From: 13-1-40CM-70-15 sp964641215
GTDB taxonomy: Bacteria > Gemmatimonadota > Gemmatimonadetes > Gemmatimonadales > GWC2-71-9
Direction of reading: 5' to 3'
DNA length: 6,976 nt
NCBI GenBank assembly: GCA_964641215.1
Contig: CAZXKD010000148.1
Location: 1-6,976, forward strand
A program made the position numbers and the translations under genes. The number at the start of each line of letters is the position of its first letter. Position 1 is the first letter of the stretch. Of the stretch, positions 1 through 4,532 are shown piece after piece. The notes beneath the pieces were generated by a model. That model saw only the letters and a program-made list of their open reading frames with translations. It ran no database searches and was not told where the DNA came from.

Positions 1-157
1 CGACGTCGCCCTTGTGATGGTACTGGGCGATGAGCACTGGGGAGTACCCGCGCTCGTTGCGGCGGTTGACGAGCCCCGGCTCCGCGGCGAGCAGCCCCCG
101 CACGCGGGCGACATCGCCCGCGCGAATGGCGTCGAAGAACTCGGTGCCGGCGCTCAT
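1..157 (-). CDS. Ankyrin-repeat protein, N-terminal part (runs off the window)
   Basis: The frame begins with ATG at 157 and is still open at base 1, giving 52 residues of the N-terminus. The visible protein reads FFDAIRAGDVARVRGLLAAE followed by PGLVNRRNERGYSPVLIAQY. This is the ankyrin pattern: a helix with a GD/GN turn, a second helix ending in LL, then an Asn-rich turn and a 'G-x-[ST]-P-L-x-x-A' helix start. Ankyrin repeats bind protein partners; nothing here shows the partner. The start is supported by a G-rich ribosome-binding site directly upstream. The gene lies 33 bases after the stop of the outer-membrane protein gene on the same strand, so it is probably the third gene of the same operon. 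No signal peptide is visible, so a cytoplasmic location is likely. The ankyrin assignment is fairly secure, but the full architecture is unknown because most of the gene is outside the window. Confidence 0.75.
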   Translation of the reverse strand, partial: MSAGTEFFDAIRAGDVARVRGLLAAEPGLVNRRNERGYSPVLIAQYHHKGDV

Positions 158-161
158 GCGG

Positions 162-175
162 CCCCCCCCCCCTTT
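162..175 (-). promoter_or_regulatory. Homopolymeric G11 ribosome-binding site of the ankyrin gene
   Basis: On the minus strand, AAA followed by 11 consecutive G sits 4 bases before the ATG at 157. It is the only Shine-Dalgarno-like stretch before this gene. A G tract of this length can change length by slippage, which would alter the spacing or strength of initiation. The tract is visible; variability is inference, and a base-calling error in its length is possible. Confidence 0.45.
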
Positions 176-190
176 GCATGGATGACTGGT

Positions 191-1783
191 TTACTTGAAC
201 GTGATTCCCTTACGGATCGTCACCGCCCACCGCTTTCCGACGAACGCCTCCCCGAACCGATAACCGACCGCGAACTCTGAGACGTCCCCGTACGTCGCGC
301 GCGTAGGGCCGAGCCGCAGCGACAGCCCCACGTCGCCCCCCTCCCGGGCGCGCTCGTTCGCGTACCAGGCCCCGCCGTAGTCCAGGAACGGCGCCACGCC
401 CACGCCAAGCAGTCCCCAGACATCGTCCTTCACGAGGATGCGGTGCTCGACAGCGAGCCACACCATCCGCGTCCCGGTCAGCTGGTGGGCACCGAAGAGC
501 CGGGGGCCGTTCTGATCGCGCCACAGATCGAACTCCGCGCCGGGCTTGGCGCGGCGCAGCCACCCGCCCTCCAGATGCACCACCGCCGTCTGCCGCGCCA
601 GATTCTGGCTCGCGATCGTGAGACTGCCCTGCACGAGCCCCGAGTCGAGGCCCGCCGGCGCGTACACGCCGTGCGCCTGGCCCCGCAGCACCACGAACCC
701 TCCCGGCCATGCCGCCGACCCTCGCCCCTCCACCAGCGGTCCCACGCCGGCCCGGTCGGCTGGATACCCGAACGCGCGCGGCGCCACCCACACACCCACC
801 CGCAAGCGTTGCGAGAGGTCGAGATCCTCGCGCCTGCCGTAGGTATCGAAGTGGCGCACCACCCGGAACCGCGCCCAGGCGACCTCGAGGCCCGCCCCCA
901 GCGCGCCGGTCACCGATCGGGGAAAGACGAGCGTCGTCTCCGGGGCGAAATCCTCTCGCCGCCACTGGGCTCCCGCCCACAGCCGTACGTAACTGCGGCT
1001 CGTCGCCTGCAGCGCCACGCCTCCGGTGAGGCTGAAGCGGGTCGCCCGCCGCTGAATGGTCCTGGACAACGTGTCGACGTCGAACGACAGCACCCGTTGG
1101 TCGGCGCTCTCGCCGTCGGTCACGAGCGACCACCGCGCTGCCGTCTGGTAGAAGGGCACTCCGTACGCCCACAGCCCCACCCGGCCGTCGGAGAGATTCT
1201 TGAAGCCGAGCAGCAGGGCGTCGCGCCGCCACAACAGGTGCGGGCCCTGATACTGAAACTCGAGCGACGTGCGGTCGGGCGTCGAGGTATAGGTAGCGGT
1301 AAGCTGCGTCGCCGTCCCGAGGAGATTCTCCTCCACCATGCCGAGGGACCAGGTCGCGCTGCCACCGGCGGAGGAGAAGGACGCCTGCGGCTTCGTGCTC
1401 CAGCCGTCGGCCGTTTCCACGCGCAGCGCCAAGCGTCCCCTCCCCTCCCCCCCCCCCACGCGAACGGTGTCGAGCTGTACGAGCCGGAACACCTTGAGCG
1501 CGCGCAGGGCGCGCTCGCTTTCCACCACTCGCGCCGAATCGTAGGGCTGGCCCGGGTCGATCAGCAGCTCGCGACGGATCACGCCGGCCCGCGTCGTGAC
1601 ATGCAGCGCGTTGGCGAGCCGGGCGACGAACCCGGGCCCGTCGCCGCCGGCGCTGAACACGTTGTGGTTCACGACGACGATCGTGTCGATAGTTTGGGCG
1701 GCTAGGCGGCTATGCGGGCAGGCAGCCAGAACGACGAACGAGAGACTAGCCGCCCAGCCCCCTGGCCGCCCAGCCGCCGTCAC
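191..1783 (-). CDS. POTRA/beta-barrel outer-membrane protein (BamA/TamA-like)
   Basis: About 530 residues from a GTG start at 1783. Residues 1-30 look like a signal peptide, with a hydrophobic core around LSFVVLAAC and a possible signal peptidase I site after LAA at 27-29. Residues about 34-115 resemble a POTRA domain, including TTRAGVIRRELLIDPGQPYD and a helix with VVESERALRALKVFRL. From about 120 to the end, alternating aromatic and polar strands, many Tyr/Trp girdle residues and a final strand with VTIRKGITFK indicate an outer-membrane beta-barrel. BamA-superfamily proteins insert or translocate proteins or lipids at the outer membrane; the substrate here is unknown. An upstream ATG at 1948 in the same frame would place most of the extension inside the preceding gene. 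The GTG is preferred because it overlaps that gene's stop as GTGA, follows a GAGGG ribosome-binding site, and starts directly at the signal peptide. An LAAC lipobox-like motif (C22) is also present but is unusual for a barrel protein. An 11-G run at 1447-1457 lies in the POTRA-barrel linker, and the frame is coherent on both sides of it. Confidence 0.8.
   Translation of the reverse strand: MTAAGRPGGWAASLSFVVLAACPHSRLAAQTIDTIVVVNHNVFSAGGDGPGFVARLANALHVTTRAGVIRRELLIDPGQPYDSARVVESERALRALKVFRLVQLDTVRVGGGEGRGRLALRVETADGWSTKPQASFSSAGGSATWSLGMVEENLLGTATQLTATYTSTPDRTSLEFQYQGPHLLWRRDALLLGFKNLSDGRVGLWAYGVPFYQTAARWSLVTDGESADQRVLSFDVDTLSRTIQRRATRFSLTGGVALQATSRSYVRLWAGAQWRREDFAPETTLVFPRSVTGALGAGLEVAWARFRVVRHFDTYGRREDLDLSQRLRVGVWVAPRAFGYPADRAGVGPLVEGRGSAAWPGGFVVLRGQAHGVYAPAGLDSGLVQGSLTIASQNLARQTAVVHLEGGWLRRAKPGAEFDLWRDQNGPRLFGAHQLTGTRMVWLAVEHRILVKDDVWGLLGVGVAPFLDYGGAWYANERAREGGDVGLSLRLGPTRATYGDVSEFAVGYRFGEAFVGKRWAVTIRKGITFK
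1696..1779. repeat. CTAGCCGCC-type short repeat with inverted arms inside the signal-peptide codons
   Basis: GGGCGGCTAG at 1696-1705 has an exact reverse complement at 1746-1755, separated by 40 bases. The left arm continues as a second 8-bp GGCGGCTA unit, and the right arm continues with related CAGCC/GGCCGCC units to about 1779. These units resemble those of the palindromic array between the two glutamine synthetase genes. Here the array is coding: it supplies the N-terminal TAAGRPGGWAAS and the RLAAQ cleavage region of the outer-membrane protein. Confidence 0.55.
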
Positions 1784-2394
1784 TTCAATCCCTCGATCCG
1801 CTGCCGTAGCCGGTACACGGCGTGCCGCGTGGAGTCGTTCCAGGCCGTGAAGTACAGGCGCGCGTCGATTCGGCCGGTGATCTGGGCGGTGCCGTGGCGT
1901 GAGAGCTCGTAGGTCCCCCGCACCGAGTCGGGGCGCAGTGGCCGGCACAGGCAGGTGACGGTGGCGTAGGCGGGAATCCGCCCACCCTCCCCCCCCTTTC
2001 TTGCGGCCGGTGGGCCAAGCTGGTAGCGCGTGTCGGCCCGCAGGTCGCGGAGGCGGCCGAAGTCGAGCCCCAGGCTGATCGAGTACGCGCCGCCCGGGTC
2101 CCCGGCCGGGTCAAAGTCGAAGCGCGCGAGCAGGACGTCATGGCCGGGGGAGAGGAGGCGCCGAGGCGCGGTGTCGATGTCGAGACGGACGATCGTGAGC
2201 CGCGGGTCGGTATCCACGACGAGGCGGCCGGTCACCCAGCGGGCCTGGTTCTGCACGCCATTCGTATCGCCGGGCCGGGGGAGGACGTCGCAGCCCCAAG
2301 CGCCTAACACCAACACCGTCCAACAGAGGCGTCGAACGAATACGTCCAACAGAGGCGCGAATACGATGACGGCCTCGGTGCGCTGTTCTAGCAT
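1780..2394 (-). CDS. Probable lipoprotein or secreted protein of unknown function
   Basis: I do not recognise a named family. The frame gives 204 residues from ATG at 2394, or 189 from a TTG at 2349. The TTG version is attractive because it yields a compact signal sequence: a short n-region ending in RR, a hydrophobic core (TVLVLGAW) and a Cys at position 35 of the long form. The sequence before that Cys (AWG) is a poor lipobox, so signal peptidase I cleavage is also possible. The mature part looks beta-rich, with TGRLVVDTDPRLTIVRLDID near its start and a TGRIDARLYFTAWNDSTRHA segment near the end. Two cysteines lie close together in TCLCRP. The stop overlaps the GTG start of the POTRA/barrel gene by four bases, so the two are probably translationally coupled and may act together at the outer membrane. 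The N-terminal codons overlap the 13-bp repeat arm of the adjacent cassette. A run of 8 C at 1989-1996 carries a slight frameshift risk. Confidence 0.65.
   Translation of the reverse strand: MLEQRTEAVIVFAPLLDVFVRRLCWTVLVLGAWGCDVLPRPGDTNGVQNQARWVTGRLVVDTDPRLTIVRLDIDTAPRRLLSPGHDVLLARFDFDPAGDPGGAYSISLGLDFGRLRDLRADTRYQLGPPAARKGGEGGRIPAYATVTCLCRPLRPDSVRGTYELSRHGTAQITGRIDARLYFTAWNDSTRHAVYRLRQRIEGLK
2317..2359. repeat. Left 13-bp tandem array of the four-helix-bundle cassette
   Basis: CGTCCAACAGAGGCG occurs at 2317-2331 and again at 2343-2357, a spacing of 26 bases (two 13-bp units). The intervening unit is a variant, GAACGAATACGTC, at 2334-2346. Read on the minus strand, the unit is GACGCCTCTGTT plus one variable base, the same as in the right array. 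This arm also encodes residues of the lipoprotein signal peptide on the minus strand. Confidence 0.8.
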
Positions 2395-2402
2395 CGTGGG
2401 GC

Positions 2403-2771
2403 ATGGTGCTGCGTGCCGAAGCGAGCCGACTTCGCGTACACCAACTGGCCTCCGATGCAGCGGTGGATTGTGTCAGCTTGGCTCGCACCTTCCGCGGACC
2501 GGGATCGCTGGCACGTGGGGATCAACTCGTGCGCGCCGCACTCTCGATTAGCTCCAACATAGCCGAGGCTTGTGGCCGGGGCACGGTCCCGGAATTTCGA
2601 CAGTTCTTGCTTTACGCGAGAGGCTCGAGTCAGGAAGTACTCAGCCAGCTACGGATTGCTCGTCGACTCGACCTTACCCGAGAGAGATCAATCCGCCGGA
2701 TAGAGACTCGGATCGTGCTGATTATGAAAATGGTCGGTCGACTATGCAATCACCCACCGCCCGACCAGTAG
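2403..2771 (+). CDS. Four-helix-bundle protein (23S rRNA intervening-sequence/Avd-like family)
   Basis: 122 residues, typical of the family. Recognition rests on the signature at residues 41-60, QLVRAALSISSNIAEACGRG, matching the family pattern 'Q-L-x-R-A-x-x-S-[IV]-x-x-N-I-A-E-G-x-G-R'. It is followed by a helix (about 64-83) reading EFRQFLLYARGSSQEVLSQL, where family members have 'F-x-x-F-L-x-x-A-x-G-S-x-x-E'. Predicted helices fall near 9-30, 38-58, 62-90 and 94-114, giving the expected bundle. Known relatives are encoded in 23S rRNA intervening sequences, and Avd, a basic pentameric helper of diversity-generating retroelements, shares the fold; most free-standing copies have no known function. 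Arg is frequent, fitting nucleic-acid binding (inference). ATG at 2403 is used, but there is no well-spaced ribosome-binding site, so the start is uncertain; a GTG follows immediately. The gene is divergent from the lipoprotein gene, with starts 8 bases apart on the ATG model, and is bracketed by inverted repeat arrays. Confidence 0.85.
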   Translation: MVLRAEASRLRVHQLASDAAVDCVSLARTFRGPGSLARGDQLVRAALSISSNIAEACGRGTVPEFRQFLLYARGSSQEVLSQLRIARRLDLTRERSIRRIETRIVLIMKMVGRLCNHPPPDQ

Positions 2772-2785
2772 TTACGATCTTGTTG

Positions 2786-2817
2786 GACGCCTCTGTTCGA
2801 CGCCTCTGTTCGACGCC
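2786..2817. repeat. Right 13-bp tandem array of the four-helix-bundle cassette
   Basis: GACGCCTCTGTTC is repeated exactly at 2786-2798 and 2799-2811, with a partial third copy (GACGCC) at 2812-2817. It is inverted relative to the left array. The array ends one base before the stop codon (2819-2821, minus strand) of the glutamine synthetase gene. In a transcript reading through the cassette, the two arms could pair into a long stem enclosing the small gene. Confidence 0.85.
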
Positions 2818-2818
2818 T

Positions 2819-4414
2819 TTAGTATTGCCCGAGATACCTCCCCACCTCCCACTCACTCACCCGCCCGATGTATTCCTGCCACTCCTCGCGCTTGGCTTCG
2901 ACGAAGCGCTCATAAATATGGTTCCCCAGCGCCCCCCGTATCACCGCGTCCTTCTCCAAACAGTCCAGGGCTTCGTGTAAGTCTCGCGGCAGCTCGTCGA
3001 TGCGGTTCTTGCGGCGCTCCCGGTAGGACATATGGGAGATGTTCTTGTTGACCGGCTCGCCCGGATCGATCCGCTGCTGGATCCCGTCCACCCCCGCCGC
3101 CAGCTGGACGGCGAGCGCGAGGTACGGGTTGGCCGAGGGGTCCGGGAGCCGGTTCTCGGCGCGCGTCGCTTCGCCCCGCTGCGCTGGCACCCGGACGAGC
3201 GGCGACACGTTCTGAGTCGACCAGGAGACGTTGACGGGCGCCTCGAATCCCGGCACGAGCCGCTTGTAGGAGTTGACCAGCGGGTTCGTGACCGCGCAGT
3301 AGCCCAGCGCATGCCGCAGCAGTCCGCCGATATACCAGCGGCCGACATCGGAGAGCTGCAACGCCCCCTTCGGGTCGTGAAATGCGTTGCGGCCTTGGGT
3401 GAACAGCGCCTGGTGGGTGTGCATGCCGGAGCCGTTGGCCCCGTCCAGCGGCTTCGGCATGAACGTCGCGACGAGGCCGTGGCGCAGAGCGATGTTGCGC
3501 ACCACGAATCGCAGGGTGGCCAGGTTGTCGGCGGTGGTGAGGGGATCGGCGTGCCGCAAGTCGATCTCGTGCTGGCCGCGCACGACTTCGTGGTGGGAGG
3601 CCTCCGCGTCGAGCCGCATCTCCTCGAGCGCCGCGACGATCACCCGCCGCGCCCGCTCGCCGCGGTCCACCGGGACGAGGTCGAAGTAGCTGCCGGTATC
3701 GAGGGTGCGCGTGGTCGGCTCGCCGCGCTCGTTCTGCTCGAACAGAAAGAACTCGGCCTCGCAGCCCACGCGCATCGTGAAGCCGAGCTCGGCGGCGCCC
3801 GCGATCTGGCGCTGCAACGCGGTGCGGGGACACCCCTCGAACGGCCGGCCATCGGGGTAGCGGATGTCGCAGATCAGCCGCGCCACCGCCCCCCCCCCCC
3901 CCCCCCCCCCCCCCTGCCCCCCCGTCCCGCCCCCGGCCCCGGGGGAACCCCCGGACAGTTCGAGACGGGGGCAGGACAAAGCCTCCCCCCCCTCCCCAAC
4001 GCCCACCCCCCCCGTGCCCCACGNNNNNNNNNNGCGGCAAGCGGCGCGGGGGCCCCCCCCCGACCGCGCGGCATCGGGGTACCGGGCGTCGCCGAGCAGC
4101 CCCCCCCCCCCCCCCCCCCCCCCCTCCCCGTCGCCCTGCTCGCCGGTCGCGCCCGCGGCCCAGGGGAACACCCGGAACGTGTCGAGATCGGGGACGAGCA
4201 GCGCGTCCGCCTCCTCCACACGCGCGAACCCCTCGAGCGCCGAGCCGTCGAACACCACCTCGCCCGCCAAGGCGCGCTCGAACTGGGACGGCGGCACCTC
4301 GACCGCCTTGTTGACGCCCAGGAGGTCCGTGAACTGGAGCAGCAGGAAGCGGACCTGACGCTGCTTCAGCTCTCCCAGAATGTCGCGGGCAGTGGCGCCG
4401 GCTGTGGTGTTCAT
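2819..4414 (-). CDS. glnA: Glutamine synthetase type I, GSI-alpha-like, interrupted by an assembly gap
   Basis: ATP-dependent ligation of ammonia to glutamate in the cytoplasm. The N-terminal beta-grasp part carries LQFTDLLGVNKAVEVP and VFDGSALEGFARVEEAD. Its Arg (residue 65) matches B. subtilis Arg62, used for glutamine feedback inhibition. The catalytic part carries EAEFFLF (219-225), ASHHEVVRGQHEIDLRHAD (about 272-290), NGSGMHTH (327-334), KRLVPGFEAP (384-393) and DPSANPYLALA. The C-terminus GRYLGQY resembles the B. subtilis type. It lacks the adenylylation tyrosine; the matching segment reads NKNISHMSYRERR. Residues 402-404 are NVS where GSI normally has N-R-S, so an Arg that contacts phosphate in the active site is Val. 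The raw frame is 531 residues, but about 75-80 around residues 98-175 come from a corrupted assembly join and 10 Ns. The true protein is probably near 450 residues, with a Gly-rich loop between FPWAAG and AVARLICDIRYPDG. ATG at 4414 has no clear ribosome-binding site. The gene lies downstream of a second GSI gene on the same strand. Confidence 0.85.
   Translation of the reverse strand: MNTTAGATARDILGELKQRQVRFLLLQFTDLLGVNKAVEVPPSQFERALAGEVVFDGSALEGFARVEEADALLVPDLDTFRVFPWAAGATGEQGDGEGGGGGGGGLLGDARYPDAARSGGGPRAACRXXXXWGTGGVGVGEGGEALSCPRLELSGGSPGAGGGTGGQGGGGGGGGAVARLICDIRYPDGRPFEGCPRTALQRQIAGAAELGFTMRVGCEAEFFLFEQNERGEPTTRTLDTGSYFDLVPVDRGERARRVIVAALEEMRLDAEASHHEVVRGQHEIDLRHADPLTTADNLATLRFVVRNIALRHGLVATFMPKPLDGANGSGMHTHQALFTQGRNAFHDPKGALQLSDVGRWYIGGLLRHALGYCAVTNPLVNSYKRLVPGFEAPVNVSWSTQNVSPLVRVPAQRGEATRAENRLPDPSANPYLALAVQLAAGVDGIQQRIDPGEPVNKNISHMSYRERRKNRIDELPRDLHEALDCLEKDAVIRGALGNHIYERFVEAKREEWQEYIGRVSEWEVGRYLGQY
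3889..4124. other. Corrupted assembly join: two long C tracts, mutual near-copies and a 10-N gap
   Basis: C runs at 3889-3914 (26) and 4100-4124 (25) flank a 10-N gap at 4024-4033. Sequence after the left C run (from 3915) is an error-laden copy of the sequence from 4137 onward. Sequence just right of the gap (4034-4099) is an error-laden copy of about 3811-3877. At the protein level, CPRLELSGGSPGAGGGTGGQ shadows VPDLDTFRVFPWAAGATGEQ, and DARYPDAARSGGGPRAAC shadows DIRYPDGRPFEGCPRTAL. Most substitutions go to C or G. This is best read as two contig ends that overlap across one difficult C/G tract but were scaffolded with Ns. The gene should not be annotated literally here. Confidence 0.85.
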
Positions 4415-4448
4415 GAGCGGTGCGGCGGCCAGACCGGCAGGGCTCTCG

Positions 4449-4508
4449 GCGGCTAGGGGGCTAGGAGGCTAAGCGGCTAGCCACCTAGCCCCTTAGCCGC
4501 CTAGCCCT
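4449..4508. repeat. Palindromic array of 8-bp CTAG-containing units between the two glutamine synthetase genes
   Basis: Units of the form GNGGCTAG (left) switch to their complement CCNCCTAG (right) around the perfect core GGCTAGCC at 4475-4482. Pairing outward from the centre (4478/4479) gives arms of about 30 bases with roughly six mismatches. This would make a very stable hairpin in a transcript passing from the upstream to the downstream glutamine synthetase gene. No U-tract follows, so it may act as a processing site, attenuator or message stabiliser rather than a classical terminator. Related units occur at 1696-1779. Confidence 0.75.
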
Positions 4509-4532
4509 AGCCGTCCAGCCCCGCTGTTGGGT

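Larger units (their letters stand above)
2317..2818. mobile_element. IVS-like cassette: four-helix-bundle gene between inverted 13-bp tandem arrays
   Basis: About 500 bases carry a single plus-strand gene (2403-2771) between two arrays of the same 13-bp unit in opposite orientation (2317-2359 and 2786-2817). The 16-mer AACAGAGGCGTCGAAC at 2322-2337 is present exactly as its reverse complement at 2795-2810. The inside is visibly less GC-rich than the flanking genes. Proteins of this type are known from 23S rRNA intervening sequences, which also consist of a small ORF inside an inverted-repeat stem, and from the Avd accessory proteins of diversity-generating retroelements. No rRNA, reverse transcriptase or transposase is visible here, so mobility is inferred from layout alone. 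No target-site duplication is obvious. If mobile, it would probably depend on functions supplied elsewhere. Confidence 0.5.

Noticed and set aside
443..1705. Long plus-strand open frame (420 codons) opposite the barrel gene
   Set aside because: It is antisense to a protein with coherent POTRA and barrel features. Its translation is rich in Arg, Pro and His with no domain logic, as expected for the opposite strand of GC-rich coding DNA.
2030..2551. Plus-strand frame overlapping the lipoprotein and four-helix-bundle genes
   Set aside because: Arg/Ser/Thr-rich translation with no family resemblance. It conflicts with two better-supported genes on both strands.
2317..2817. CRISPR array
   Set aside because: The 13-bp units are directly tandem without unique spacers, are too short, and occur as two inverted groups around a gene.
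3897..4221. Gly-rich or Pro-rich repeat protein around the N gap
   Set aside because: The sequence is a damaged duplicate of neighbouring glnA sequence around an assembly gap, so any protein read from it is not trustworthy.
3032..4456. 474-codon plus-strand frame opposite the GSI-alpha-like gene
   Set aside because: Antisense shadow that also runs through the corrupted C tracts and the N gap; its poly-Pro stretch is an artefact of those tracts.
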